Source of the DNA: Diplonema papillatum
Lineage: Eukaryota > Euglenozoa > Diplonemea > Diplonemida > Diplonemidae
Reading direction: 5' to 3'
DNA length: 64,000 nucleotides
Assembly: GCA_030068145.1 (NCBI GenBank)
Contig: JAPJBO010000024.1
Location: 544,649-608,648, forward strand
The position numbers and the translations under genes are program-made. The notes under the pieces are model-generated. The model had not been told where the DNA came from and ran no database searches. It was given only the letters and a program-made list of their open reading frames with translations. Positions 1 to 10,708 of this stretch are shown in pieces; position 1 is the first letter of the stretch, and each line of letters opens with the position of its first letter.

Positions 1-3000
1 CTGGCAGTAGCTGAGAACGAAGCACCAAAGGATTCTAGTCCGGCAGTACAAGATGAGAACGAAGCGTCCGAGGGTTTTAGCCCGGCCGTACAAGACGAAA
101 ACGAAGCATCAGACGATTCTAACCCGCCGATCCACCCGAGCAACAAGTCTCCAGCGAATGAAGCATCGCATATTTCCAGTCTTCCGGTCAACGAGAGCAA
201 CGAGCCTTCGTCGGCACGAGAAGAGACGGCCGCGTCGAAGAGTTCGGCCCCGGCGCCCGCTGCAGCCACCAACGAGCACCCGCACGCCCGACGAGACGAG
301 AACGCGGCGCCGGGGACACCTGCCCCGCCGGGGCAGGCCAGCAGCGGCCCGCCCACGGCATCGGGCCCTGGCGAGCTGGCGTCCGGCGACGCGGAGCTGT
401 GCGCGGCGCCGGCGCGGAAGGGAGAGCCGGGAGAGGGTGGGCAGAGCCCCGAGGCCGCGCACCTGCACACGGAGCAGAGCAGCACGACGTCGGAGACGTA
501 CGCGCTGGCGGACCACGAGACAGTCGCCGCCCAGCTGCTGCTCGACGGGCACCAAGCAGTCCACGTGGCGGAGGACGACGCGTGCACCACAAGCAGCAGC
601 ACAGAAGGAACGACGTCGGTGGAGGCCTTCGTGAGGGAGCACTCGGATGGGTTGGGTCCACCTCCGGCGGACCGCACGCGGAGCCAGCGGCTCTTCGGGG
701 ACGCGCCGATCCTGAACGACGCGATCTCCATCCTGCAGTCGTCGGCCTACTGGCAGGACCGGACCCTCCACCCCGACGAGCAACCCCTGCGCCGCATGGC
801 GTCGTGCCCTGCGGAGCGCCTCGCCGCAACGCGAACCCCCGCCCGCGGCGGCTCCGCTGTGCCGTCGACGCCGACCAACGGGCGGCGGCCGTTCTTCCCG
901 CACACCAAGCGCGAGACCCCTCTCCCCCTGTCCCCTGGGCTGCTTTCCTCCCGCGAGAAGCGGTACTCCTCCGGCGACCACGCGCCCCTACACCACCACC
1001 ACCAGCAGCACCACCACCAGCAGCACCACCACCAGCAGCAGCTCGCTGCCAGCACGCCCTCAGCCCCGCAAGGGGATGTGCACTTTTTCACCGGAATCGG
1101 CGACTCGGCCAAGGCGCCCCCCCCGCCGCCCGACGACGCGGCGTCCAGGTGCAGCGACGCCGCCACGCAGTCAAAGCCGGCCGCGCAGCGGGTGAAGGCG
1201 AAGACGGCGTCGTTCATCGTCAAGAAGCCGCGGCCCAGCAGGGACGCGGCGGCCGCGGCGCCGGCCGCGGCCGGCCCGTCGACGGCGGCTCCCGACACCG
1301 ACCCGCCGCTGCCGCTGCTCGAGCGGATGGTGCAGGGCGACGGCGAGTGGAGCCCGTTTGCGCGGCGGCAGGCGGAGTCGGACCCTAGCGATGAAGACAG
1401 CGCCGACGGATCCGCGTCGCCAGGGTCGCAGAGGGGGTCGAAGCGGTCTTCAGCGGTGCTGACGAAGACCGACCTCGCGAAGTTCTTCAACTACACCGAC
1501 GACGACGAAAACGACTCCGACCCCGAGCCTCCCCAGGCGCAGGCCGCCGACGCCGCGCCGCTGCTCGCCGACTTGTCGAAGGCCACCGTCGAGAACTACT
1601 GCGACGGACAACCCGACAAACCGGGCGACCCGCGCCCGGCCGCGGCCACCGAATCGCGGTCGTTCGAGCTGCACAGCTGGGCGAGCGCACAGAACGCCGC
1701 GGCGCTCGACCTGAAAGACGTGCTCTCGCTGATGACTGGCGGGCTGGCGAGCCTGCCGTCGATGGAGAGCCTCGAGGAGATCGCGCGCGACCAAGACGAC
1801 CTGCCGGCACCCGACAACGACACCCCCCCTCCCGACGGCCTCCCCGCCCTAGGAACCCGGCGGACGCAGGCGTGCAACATCGCCGGGTTGGACCCCGCGA
1901 AGGGGAGGTGCCAGCCGCAGCGGGCCACCCCCGGCTCGTACGGCCAGTCGCAGGGCGGCGGGCTGGCGGCGGTGGGCTCCATGGGGTCGTCTCCGGCGCG
2001 GGCGATGGGGTCGTCGGAGGCGACGACGGAGGGATGGACGCTGGCGAGTCCGGGCGATGCGTACAAGGACGCGCCCGCGTCGTTCGAGGGCGCGATCGGC
2101 TTCTTCCGCTCGGGCAGCACCGCGAGCGCGGCGAGCACCGCCGGCGGCGGCAGGCAGCCGGGCGACTGCTTCGCCGGCGAGAGCCCGCCCGCCTGCCCCC
2201 CGGACTCCCCGAAGTTCTCCGCGCGGCAGCCCGGCCTCAAGCCGCTGGGCGCCGCCGCCCGCCCGCTGAAGCCCGCGGCAGCCGAGGACCCCCACCACCA
2301 CCACCACCACCAGCACCCCCAGCAGCAGCAGCAGCAGCACCCCCGGCGGCGGGGGAAGTCGCCGGGGGCGTTCTCGCACACGACGCTGGGCAACCTCGCG
2401 GCAGTCATGCGGCGGCTGCGCGGCGACGTCGCGAAGCAGGTCGAAGCCCTGGCCTTGGCCTCGGAGCAGCCGAGCTCGCCGATCGAGTCGTGCTCCAGCA
2501 GGAGCACGAGAGACTCGTCCTCCAGGTCCAAAAAAGACGACCTCCAGTCCCGCAGAGGCTCCGAAGCAAGCGAGCAACACCACCACCAGCAGCAGCAGCA
2601 GAGGCCCGCGGCCCGGGCGAAGAAGTTCAACGCGCACGAGCTGCGGCGGATGGAGAAGGAGCTGGGCATCCTGCTCGGGCGGTTCGAGAGCTCGCCGACC
2701 AGCTTGTTCTTGGAGATCGTCCTGAGGGACTACCAGCACCTCCGCACGCTGGAGGGGAGCCTGTCGTGCGCGCTGCACGCGCTGGAGACGGAGACCGTCA
2801 CGTCCGACCTGCTGGAGGCGGCGACGTACCAAGCGGCGCTGGTGCGCGAGCAGAAAATCGTCATCAAGCAGAAGGCGTACATCCTCCGCAGCCGCCCGAT
2901 GCGCGCCTTCTACACGCACCTAACCAAGTGCCTGTCGGCGACCTTCCTCCTCCTCCGCATCCTCCGGTTCTTCCCCGTGCACATGACAGAGCGGAACCCG

Positions 3001-3975
3001 TTCGTCGACTGTCTGTATGAGCTGCTTCCGCACAGCACGCTTCTGTTCGAGTCAGGGCTCTCCATCGGCCACGCGGCGTCGCCGAAGTCGGAGTACGGGC
3101 AGTTCAGCCTGTCGGACGTCGACATCTGCGTCAACGCCGCGGCGCTCGCGCTGTGCAAAAAGCACGAGCAGCAGCTCAGCGTGCTGTCGTCGTCGTGCTC
3201 CGCCGACGGCGGGTGCACGAACGCCGCGGACTGGTGCGTGTGCGTCGTCGTCGAAGCCCTGCTGAGCGGCAGGCCGGACCCGGCGTTCCCCATGGCGGAG
3301 CAGATTGTCGCGTGGGTCGCCGGCTGCTCGCTGGCGTACGACGTGCAGCACTCGAGGGCACCGCCTTCGTCCTCCGGGAAATCGCGCGACGGGGCGGCCG
3401 ACGATTCGCTGTCGAGCAGCACCGCTGCGGGTGCCGCGCACTCGAGGAGGCGGAAGGTCGTCGTCGTCCCGGATCCGATCGTTCCCTCGAAGGAGTTGAC
3501 ATCCCGGGGGTGGTCGTCGCCTCGGAAGGGTGCCGTCAAGACAGCCCCGCCGTCCGACCACCTGTCGTGGACCGCGGAAGGCGTGTTCCGGATGTGCGGG
3601 ATCCGGACGCTGACCGGCGAGCTGTACGGCCTCGAGAACATTCCCCGGGAGCAGACGTACCACCGGTACGGCTTCTGCACCGACACGATCCACGCCGCGA
3701 AGCAGCGCCAAATGGCCCGCGTCGCCTGCCTGCTGTGGGGCAGCCAGCCGCCGGCCGTGTGGGCAGACGACCCCGAATTCCTGGCGCTGAACCCGATCGT
3801 CTTCCTGCACGCGTCCCCCATCCCCTACACCCTGCTGTTCATCACCGCGCCGAACCTCACCGCCGGCTACCTCGTGAGTCTGCCTCTCTCGCCGGGCAAC
3901 CGGCGGCAGAAGGCGGGGTGGAGCTCCCGGTCGGGCGCCATGCAGCCCAAAAGCAGGGAGCAGTCCAAAAAATAG
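1..3975 (+). CDS. Unrecognised long low-complexity protein, 5'-partial
   Basis: The frame is open from base 1 to a TAG at 3973-3975 (1324 codons), so the true start lies left of the window; a GTG at 565 has no claim to be the start. The N-terminus has an imperfect 12-residue repeat (SPAVQDENEAS, two clear copies plus a diverged one), then acidic, Pro/Ala-rich and His/Gln-rich tracts (HHHQQ around 990-1040, poly-His and poly-Gln at 2290-2340). From about 2620 the composition becomes ordinary and looks folded: a helical, coiled-coil-like segment (KFNAHELRRMEKELGILL), hydrophobic helices (LLLRILRFFPVHM), and a C-terminal part with LNPIVFLHASPIPYTLLFI. I do not recognise this folded part. The last ~34 residues may be intron read-through: CTC|GTGAGT at 3874 is a strong splice donor in phase 0, so the protein may continue in an unidentified exon. 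Coding is certain from length and third-position GC; function unknown. Confidence 0.8.
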   Translation: MAVAENEAPKDSSPAVQDENEASEGFSPAVQDENEASDDSNPPIHPSNKSPANEASHISSLPVNESNEPSSAREETAASKSSAPAPAAATNEHPHARRDENAAPGTPAPPGQASSGPPTASGPGELASGDAELCAAPARKGEPGEGGQSPEAAHLHTEQSSTTSETYALADHETVAAQLLLDGHQAVHVAEDDACTTSSSTEGTTSVEAFVREHSDGLGPPPADRTRSQRLFGDAPILNDAISILQSSAYWQDRTLHPDEQPLRRMASCPAERLAATRTPARGGSAVPSTPTNGRRPFFPHTKRETPLPLSPGLLSSREKRYSSGDHAPLHHHHQQHHHQQHHHQQQLAASTPSAPQGDVHFFTGIGDSAKAPPPPPDDAASRCSDAATQSKPAAQRVKAKTASFIVKKPRPSRDAAAAAPAAAGPSTAAPDTDPPLPLLERMVQGDGEWSPFARRQAESDPSDEDSADGSASPGSQRGSKRSSAVLTKTDLAKFFNYTDDDENDSDPEPPQAQAADAAPLLADLSKATVENYCDGQPDKPGDPRPAAATESRSFELHSWASAQNAAALDLKDVLSLMTGGLASLPSMESLEEIARDQDDLPAPDNDTPPPDGLPALGTRRTQACNIAGLDPAKGRCQPQRATPGSYGQSQGGGLAAVGSMGSSPARAMGSSEATTEGWTLASPGDAYKDAPASFEGAIGFFRSGSTASAASTAGGGRQPGDCFAGESPPACPPDSPKFSARQPGLKPLGAAARPLKPAAAEDPHHHHHHQHPQQQQQQHPRRRGKSPGAFSHTTLGNLAAVMRRLRGDVAKQVEALALASEQPSSPIESCSSRSTRDSSSRSKKDDLQSRRGSEASEQHHHQQQQQRPAARAKKFNAHELRRMEKELGILLGRFESSPTSLFLEIVLRDYQHLRTLEGSLSCALHALETETVTSDLLEAATYQAALVREQKIVIKQKAYILRSRPMRAFYTHLTKCLSATFLLLRILRFFPVHMTERNPFVDCLYELLPHSTLLFESGLSIGHAASPKSEYGQFSLSDVDICVNAAALALCKKHEQQLSVLSSSCSADGGCTNAADWCVCVVVEALLSGRPDPAFPMAEQIVAWVAGCSLAYDVQHSRAPPSSSGKSRDGAADDSLSSSTAAGAAHSRRRKVVVVPDPIVPSKELTSRGWSSPRKGAVKTAPPSDHLSWTAEGVFRMCGIRTLTGELYGLENIPREQTYHRYGFCTDTIHAAKQRQMARVACLLWGSQPPAVWADDPEFLALNPIVFLHASPIPYTLLFITAPNLTAGYLVSLPLSPGNRRQKAGWSSRSGAMQPKSREQSKK

Positions 3976-5696
3976 CCCTCCGTCAGCCACAGGCGCGTGT
4001 CGGGTAGGCGCTTCCTTCTGCACCGGGCACGTGGACCCACAGTGTCCTGCCCTTCCCTGCAAACCTGCTGTTAGTAGCAGCGCGCCGAACCTCACAGTAG
4101 CTGCACGCTTTCCCCGCTGCCGGGTCAGGTCCCTTGCAACCGATCCACTGAGGAACATTAAAAGAAGGCTGCATGGACTCAAACAAGCCTCCAGAGTTTC
4201 ACCATCTTCACATTTGTTGCGCATCGGGTTGCATCACGCAGCGAAAACCCGTCGGGTACTAGGAGCAGAGGAGTGCCTGCTCTTTCAGCGAACCCATGTG
4301 CCGAAGGTAAGCTGGAGACTTAAAACCCCGGCGGCTTTAAGCGAATTTTCACTCTAAGACGTACCTGCGCCTGGTGGCGCAGCATTCACTTCGACGAGTA
4401 CCTGTTTTCACGTCGCGTGTCCCGTGTGTGTGTGTGTGTGTGTGCAATCGGGTCAAATTGGCATCGATCCGCCCCCTGTTCTGTTTCATACAATCCTCAC
4501 TGCCGCCCCCCCACACACGCCGCTGGCCGGAGGTTCCCACTCAGCTTCCTTCGCTGCACCCGCGCATGTTTTTCGACGACCACGGCTTGGGCAGCAAAAC
4601 CAGTAACACTTCCACACCTCTTCTTCAGATAAAGAAGTGCAACCAGATTGCCTCCCCCCAAAACGCCGAATCCCGTAGGTTCAGTTCCTGCTTCCCTTCC
4701 TTCGTTGCACCCACATGCACCCACATGCACCCACACACTGCTTCTCGACGACCACGGGTTAGACAGCAACAGCCGTCTACCACCTCTACGACTCTTCTTC
4801 AGAAGGATGTAACCAGATTGCGCACCCTAAAAATGCCGAATCGTGGGGTTCAGTACCTACTCCGCTTCCTTAATCGCGCCCCACGCATACTTCTCGACGA
4901 CCACGGCTTGGGCAGCAAAACCAGTCTAACAATGTCCACGTATCCTTCCAAAAAAGTGCGACCAGATTGCCCCGAAACGCCGAAACCCGTAGGTTCAGTT
5001 CCTGCTCCGCTTCCTTCGGTTGGAACCCGCCTTTCGGGGTCGCTAATTTGGTGCCGAAAAGTGAAAGTGTCCTAACTTCACCACTCTTGCCACTTATGGT
5101 CCTCTTCTCTCTCTCCCCTCTCCCGTTCTTCTCGGCCCACCTGGGATGCCTGCAGTGGATACCTCCATCTCAAGGAGGAAAGCCTTCGGAAAATCTCCGT
5201 TTGCTCGCTCCTGCATTGAACACAGACAAGAAGGAGAGCAAACCCATGGAAAGGTGCAAAGCACTTTGGAAAGGATCCCTGAAACCGGATGAGTTGAAGG
5301 GGTTAAGGTTTGACGTCCGGGCCCGTTCGGATCGTCCCAGTATGGTTGCTAGTGAGCCCGCGTAGACGGTTACTTTGTGGATGGTTCCGACAGTAGCACG
5401 GGGACTGTCTCGACCGCTGCAGTTAACGCGCTGAGCGCGAGTTGCGAGCCGCGCGCATCCGAGGCAACCGACCGCTTATCCCAACACGTCGTCCGAGTGA
5501 CGAGCTCTTGCTTCCCATCCAATCTATAAGACAGGTAGCCGGAAGGCTCTCAAACTCGGGAAACAATGCAACAAAAGGTAGGCAAAAAAAGAAGGCCCCC
5601 CACGCGTAAACCGTTCATCGGCGGCAACCCGACGAGAGTAGTCCCCCTCCCCTCCTCGGCCGGGCCGGACGGGAAACGAGCGCGGGCTCGCGCAAG
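3976..5696. other. Intergenic region with local repeats
   Basis: No convincing gene. A 15-nt piece of the upstream exon (GCGCCGAACCTCAC, near 3847) recurs at about 4082. Positions 4312-4357 hold a copy of dispersed motif C (ACTTTAAAACCCCGG, then AAGCGAA and ACTCTAA). A short TG run lies at 4424-4443. Three degenerate copies of a ~150-175-bp unit fill 4525-5050. From 5100 to 5696 I see no further structure. Confidence 0.6.
4525..5050. repeat. Degenerate tandem repeat, ~150-175-bp unit, three copies
   Basis: Two landmarks recur in the same order. TTCGACGACCACGG occurs near 4572, 4744 and 4894. A GCCGAATCCCGTAGGTTCAG-like string occurs near 4666, 4840 and 4982. Between them lie CTTCTTCAGA and a GACCAGATTGC motif. 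Copies are about 80% alike by eye. No open frame is shared by the copies, so this looks like decayed non-coding tandem duplication. Confidence 0.7.
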
Positions 5697-6482
5697 ATGC
5701 TGGTGGAAACGTTCGACCACTGCGCGCACGATGGCGGGCTGCAGGAGATGTCGATGATGCAAAGCGAGGAACTGGAGGTGGAGGACGTTGAGTACGCCAA
5801 GTACGCGGCCGTGTCGCAGAGTCTGCTGGTCGAGGGCAAGGATCCAGCGGCGGACACGATGCTCTCCCTCCACGACTGCCGGGCAATCTGCCTCGGCCTG
5901 CCGAACCGCTACTTGAACACGGCGTGGCGCCTCATCTACAGCAGCAAGCGCGAGGGCTTCTCGACCCGCCTCCTCCTCCAAAAGTCGGCAGCCCAGCGCC
6001 TCACCCGCAACGCCATCGTCGTCACGTGCACAGACGGCTTCGTTTTCGGCGCGTTTGCTTCCGACGGTTACCATCGAAGCTCCGAGCCGTACGGAAACCG
6101 CGAGTGCCTCCTCTTCACCCTGCAGGACATCGACCTCGAACGAGGCATCGGGCCCAAGGTGTACAAGTCCACCGGACGGGACTCCGCCTTCATGGGGGTG
6201 ACCACAGACGGCGACATCTACTTCGGCGGGGGGTCGTCGCCGGGGCTCAAAATCTGCGAGGGGCTCCAGTTCGGGACGACCGGCGCGTGCCTTACGTACG
6301 CGAGCAAGCCACTCGTTGACTACTCGCCGTATCTGACTGCGAAGCAGCTGGCAAAAAGACGGCATACAACCGAAGAGCAATTCTATGTGCGGCACATCGA
6401 GGTGTACGCAGTCGACTGGCTGGATGCAACCCTGCTGGAGGACAATGACGAAGGGCTCGGTTTAGGCTTTGCTCCCCGGTAA
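5697..6482 (+). CDS. TLDc-domain protein
   Basis: A 261-residue protein; nearly all of it after residue ~75 is a TLDc domain. Visible TLDc hallmarks are WRLIYSSKREGFSTRLLL (start of the domain), DGFVFGAFASDGYH, the ECLLFTL strand, IYFGGGSSPGLKI (the Gly-rich turn typical of the family), and the closing FYVRHIEVYAVD. TLDc proteins (OXR1, NCOA7, TLDC1/2 and relatives) protect against oxidative stress and bind the V-ATPase, where several promote its disassembly. That role is family knowledge and is not shown here. There is no LysM or TBC domain, so this is a short TLDc protein. The ATG at 5697 is the first in a frame open from 5610. The stop is TAA at 6480-6482. A decayed partial copy of its core follows within 45 bp. 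It could instead be the last exon of a longer gene. Confidence 0.88.
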   Translation: MLVETFDHCAHDGGLQEMSMMQSEELEVEDVEYAKYAAVSQSLLVEGKDPAADTMLSLHDCRAICLGLPNRYLNTAWRLIYSSKREGFSTRLLLQKSAAQRLTRNAIVVTCTDGFVFGAFASDGYHRSSEPYGNRECLLFTLQDIDLERGIGPKVYKSTGRDSAFMGVTTDGDIYFGGGSSPGLKICEGLQFGTTGACLTYASKPLVDYSPYLTAKQLAKRRHTTEEQFYVRHIEVYAVDWLDATLLEDNDEGLGLGFAPR

Positions 6483-6525
6483 TCGTACAGACGCATAGAA
6501 GCTCGATCCGTGCCTTCTTTTCCTA

Positions 6526-6699
6526 CCTACAGGACGTCAACCTCGGTCCAAGGTGTACAAGTCCACAAGCGGAATGCTGCCGTCATGGGGTCGACCACAG
6601 ATGACGCGATCTACTTCGGCCGGGGGTCGTCACGGGGCTGAAAGTCTGTGAGGGGGCTCGAGTTCGGGACGACCGGCGCGTGCTTGACGTACGCACACT
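6526..6699 (+). pseudogene. Partial decayed copy of the TLDc gene core
   Basis: This segment aligns by eye to 6119-6305 inside the preceding TLDc gene. Shared strings include CCAAGGTGTACAAGTCCAC, GATCTACTTCGGC-like, GGGGGTCGTC, and GTTCGGGACGACCGGCGCGT. It carries several indels and a TGA in the segment matching SSPGLKI, so it cannot encode the domain. It begins and ends inside the parental exon and looks like a tandem partial duplication, not a retrocopy (no poly-A). Confidence 0.88.
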
Positions 6700-8117
6700 C
6701 TCTCCGATGGCTCCGGTCTGTTGACCTCCGCCGGGTAAAAGAGTCACCGTCTTTGGAAGCTGTCTTTCTGTTTCACCTGTTTTGCTACTGATTGGCTCAT
6801 CTGCGATTCTCTAGTTCCGGAAGTTCCCGGCCGCCAGCCGCCTTCAACTACCCTGGGCAGCGCACTGTGCACGTGGACGGGGACCACCGCGAGGAGGTTG
6901 GCAACTCCGATTTCAATCCCCACGGAGCAGGTGAAGCTCAAGTCTGGTCGGCGACACGGAGTACCTTCGATCTTGGCGGGATCGCCCTGCGTTTTATGGT
7001 AGCACATGCGCTTGACAACGCCTTGCCCTCAGTAAGATGTGACGGCTGGCAGCGTATCGTGTTGTAGCTTCAGCGCACAATCACGGCTGTTCACAGCTGG
7101 AGGCACGTCTTGTTTTATGGTAACAAACGCGTTTGTCATCAATAAAAAGAGACGGTTGCCAGCAGATGACACGACGTGCGCACAAGAGTAACCGGTGAAC
7201 GAGTTCAGCGGCGAAACTCCCTGCTGAAGTAGAGCGACCATCATCCTACGCAATCCCAAGCCCGTCCCTAAACAAGTTAGGGGGGCATTTTGGATATGGC
7301 CACACCCCACCCGAAACGAACCACACCCTCCCATCATTTTCAATTCCCCCCGGGCCCCCATCCCGCCCAAGCCTCTACGGTCAACGGAGACTTTCGAATG
7401 CCGACCTTCTAGTCCACAATATAACGCTGGAAAAAAAAAAAAGAAAAACGCTTGCTTTGCTCTTAGAGCTCCGGGAGATTGATGATTCCTCTCCACCCTT
7501 CCCCGACGGTTGTGTTCCTGTTCGCAGCGCCCCCCCCCCCCCCCCCCCCCCCCGCTGCAGATCCTCGGCGCGCCTCGTGCTCAGGGGGTTAGCGGTGATG
7601 CGTGCACCCTACTCGAGTGCCATCCGTGACTAAATCGGCACGGTGGCTACGCTCCATTGCTTCACAGTAACGGACACACTGCGGTGATGGTGAAGCAGTT
7701 GAAACAGTCTCATTGACGTTCAGACGGGCGCGAACTTGACTTTCCCTTCCCTGGCACAACCCAACCAACTTAACCCGAGCAAACAGAACAAGCGAAACCC
7801 AAGGACGAAAGCCTACTAGCTCCTGGAGAAAAAAACGCAAACGAGAATTTAGTGCCGGCTAATTTCGCGCAAAAGCCCCGGCAGAGAACGAATTCCATCA
7901 TTCATACTCATTCTAATCGGCAGACTTTTTTTTTTTTTTTTGGATCCTCGTGTTGTAGCCGTGTTGTGCAGAAGGCTTCGTGGGGGGGCCTTCACGAGGC
8001 GACACGACACTGTTGACCGCACCTTAATTGAGTTGCGGTCGCCGATCCCCCAACCGCCAGCATCAGCATCATGTACTTGACGCGACGCGGAACGAAGTGC
8101 TGCTTCGCAGCTAATGG

Positions 8118-8330
8118 CCTGTGATGGCTGAGTGCACACCTAAGCACGGCTGCGTCCGCGTGTTGTAGCCGTGTTGTGCATAAGGCTTCGTTGGGGCCTG
8201 GTCAACCACCTCATCACTATAAGCTCAAACCTTTCGCGACCGTGATTGGACAGTCGGGATGCCGGGGGCGGGTCTCCATGAAGAAGAGAAAAGTAAAGCA
8301 AGACCTGCCCCCTGCGCCTGCTGTCTCCGG
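8118..8330. repeat. Dispersed repeat H, copy 1
   Basis: About 200 bp closely matching 55247-55443. Shared landmarks are CCTGTGATGGCTGAGTGCAC, CGTGTTGTAGCCGTGTTGTG, AACCTTTCGCGACCGTGATT, GGACAGTCGGGAT and AAGCAAGACCTGCCCCCTGC. A shorter piece (GTGTTGTAGCCGTGTTGTGC) also lies at about 7951, and the GGACAGTCGGGATTGCCGGG string recurs at 29953. No terminal inverted repeats were recognised. Confidence 0.85.
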
Positions 8331-8607
8331 CTGCTTCGGCAGACGACACAGACTGCTACTACTTTTTGGATCATGGATTCCAGGGTGCCACCTGTGCTTC
8401 ACTTAATACGTTCAGGCTCAAGACTCAGGGAACATTGTCTGGCGGCCATACTTCCTACTAAAAATAAGCAGCACCAAAAATTCACGAAAAGAGACGGTCA
8501 GACGGTACCAAGAAGACAGGCAGTCACCTACTGCGGCACCATACTGAGGAGGGCCTACCGTAAGTAAGGTATGTGGACAATGGCCGAAATCACCAATGGC
8601 CACGACG

Positions 8608-9090
8608 AAGTTACCCACCGATCCTCTTACCTCGTGTAATCACCACTCTTACGACACCCAGAGCACAAAGGATATCTTCCTATAACGACGAAGGTCACTC
8701 GGAGACTTTAAAACCCCGGAGTTTCAAGCGAACTTTCACTCGAAAAACATTAAACGCTAAAGGGGGGTCGAATAATAACAGTCGGCACGCGTCTGGTTGT
8801 CTAAAAGCACTCTGCTATTTGATCCTGCTACTGTTCGGCCACCCGATTTTTTTTTTTTAGTATTCGACAAATCGAATCATACCACAGGTGTTATTATTCG
8901 ACCCCCTTCAAGCGGGCTTGCTCAAAAGAGAAAACAAAAAGTCGCCAGACATTCAGAACAACGTATATCGTCGACCGCACAAAGTCTACTACCTAACCAA
9001 GGTACCCACCGATCCTCTTACCTCGTGTAACCACCACTCTTATGACACTCAGAGCACAAAGGATATCTTCCCACAACGACGGCCCCAGGC
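8608..9090. repeat. Direct duplication of ~95 bp, ~390 bp apart
   Basis: ACCCACCGATCCTCTTACCT, then CACCACTCTTA, GACAC and CAGAGCACAAAGGATATCTT, occur at about 8610-8695 and again at about 9003-9085. The first copy is followed by a copy of motif C (8700-8745: GACTTTAAAACCCCGGAG, AAGCGAACTTTCACTC). Confidence 0.8.
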
Positions 9091-10192
9091 CGACAGTGTC
9101 GGGCGCCGCTTCACTGGCAGCGGGTGCGGTTTTTAACCGTACGTTCGCGCCTGGGACAAGACCGGCCCAAATCCTAGCTGGCGTCTCCATCCTTCTTTTC
9201 GTTTTCTTCGAAAGACTGCATAGAATAGAAAGCATGCATAAAAACGGCGGGAACAGTCGACTAAACCTCTTGCTTGAGTGTGTGCTGCTCACGATCGGGA
9301 GTCAAACACCTAACGTACCCAACGACAGGACCCGACCGTCCCCCTTCGTGAGAAAATTTGACTGTTCTCCTATCTGGCAAGAGCCTTTGAGTCAACTGTT
9401 CTTCTTGTTGTCCGACTGTGTCCAACAACAAAAAAACGTAGACTAGATCACCGCGTCTGATTGCATCCGACGTGGCTTCAAATCTGAGCTGGCTGCGATT
9501 AATACGGCAGCACCATACAAACCAACGTACGTGTGCCCCCACCTTGTGTGCGCCGGAGACGGGCATTGAACAGCCAACACCCAGCAGTTTGAAAAAGCCC
9601 CAGCCTCCAGTGGGTGCGGGTACCGAGCGCTTTTCTCCCTGGGGCTGTGTTCACTGTGAATGTGACCATGGTGTGGGTCGCATGAGCCTCTTGGCTAGCC
9701 AACGTGAGTAACAGTGGAAATGTACGAACGTGTATGTGTAGGTGACAATGCAGGTAGCATGTCCTCCCGACGGCCCAGGAGAAAGTGTATGCAAATCTAA
9801 GGGGATCGTGTACGCAACCCTATTGCCGAAAACGGCCACCCGTATGCAGAGTACGTAGATAGTGGCCGATGCCACAGGCGAACGACATGACAACAACAGG
9901 TCTCGCCGACCCTCTGTGCTCTGAGATATTCCATTTGCCGAAGGTCGCCTGTCGGAACAAACCCGCAGTTTCAAGCGAACTCTGTCGCTCTAAAATGAGT
10001 CGAGCGGCACCCTTCGGCGGCCGTCCGTGTGCCTCTTCTTTGAGTAACCCGAGGCCCACAGGTGAGAGTGAAAAGAGAAAATGGGGAACGCAAGACGTTC
10101 CCCCTGCGTCTGCTGTCAGTTAGGCGGCCCCCTCCGAGTATGGAAGAATGCCACAGTTGGGGGAGGGGTGTGTTGTTGTGCAGATATATTCT

Positions 10193-10335
10193 GGCACACG
10201 GTGAGGTCTCTCAGCGGCTGGAGTTATACCCGAAAAGCGGGTGTGCTACAACCAAACCGTGTATAAATCCACACCTGAAAAGCGGGTGTGACTTAACTCC
10301 AGCTTCTGAGGCTGGGCTCCGCCGTGCAAAGTACG
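10193..10335. mobile_element. MITE-like element F, copy 1
   Basis: About 140 bp with imperfect terminal inverted repeats. The left end has GCACACGGTGAGGTCTCTCA and CTGGAGTTA; the right end has TAACTCCAGCTTCTGAGGCT and CTCCGCCGTGC. Two internal copies of AAAAGCGGGTGTG occur. There is no coding capacity. It is structurally the same as 10556-10708 and 14582-14719. Confidence 0.7.
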
Positions 10336-10555
10336 ATGCTATGAAAGTGGGGCATTCGACCCATATCCCCGCCAGCACCCGTATTCTGACCGAAGGGGGC
10401 CCAACTCCATCCGGGAAGTCTTCTTCTGAGCCAATAACCCCGTTTCTGGGGTTAGAAGTTCTTGTTGGTTACAGAGGTCGTGCACCCCACGTGCACATCA
10501 TCGTACTTTGCCTATCATTCTGCACGAACCTCCCCTTTTGGCATCGTTTCATATC

Positions 10556-10708
10556 CTGCACGGTGGAGTCCAGCCTCAAGTCAAATTGGGGCTCAAAAAG
10601 CGGGTGTGAAATTACACGTGTTTTGACTGTAGCACACCCGCTTTTTTCCGGTGTGCCTCGGAAACACCCCGTTGCACTCCAGATTCTGAGGCTGGACCTC
10701 ACCGTGTG
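10556..10708. mobile_element. MITE-like element F, copy 2
   Basis: The left end (CTGCACGGTGGAGTCCAGCC) and the right end (GAGGCTGGACCTCACCGTGT) are imperfect reverse complements. The interior holds the inverted pair AAAAAGCGGGTGTG and CACACCCGCTTTTTT, so the element can fold into a long hairpin. No transposase is encoded. Confidence 0.72.

Noticed and set aside
109-2919. Long minus-strand frames opposite the first gene
   Set aside because: Arg/Ala/Gly-rich shadows of a GC-rich coding strand; the plus frame has coherent composition and conserved-looking C-terminal residues.
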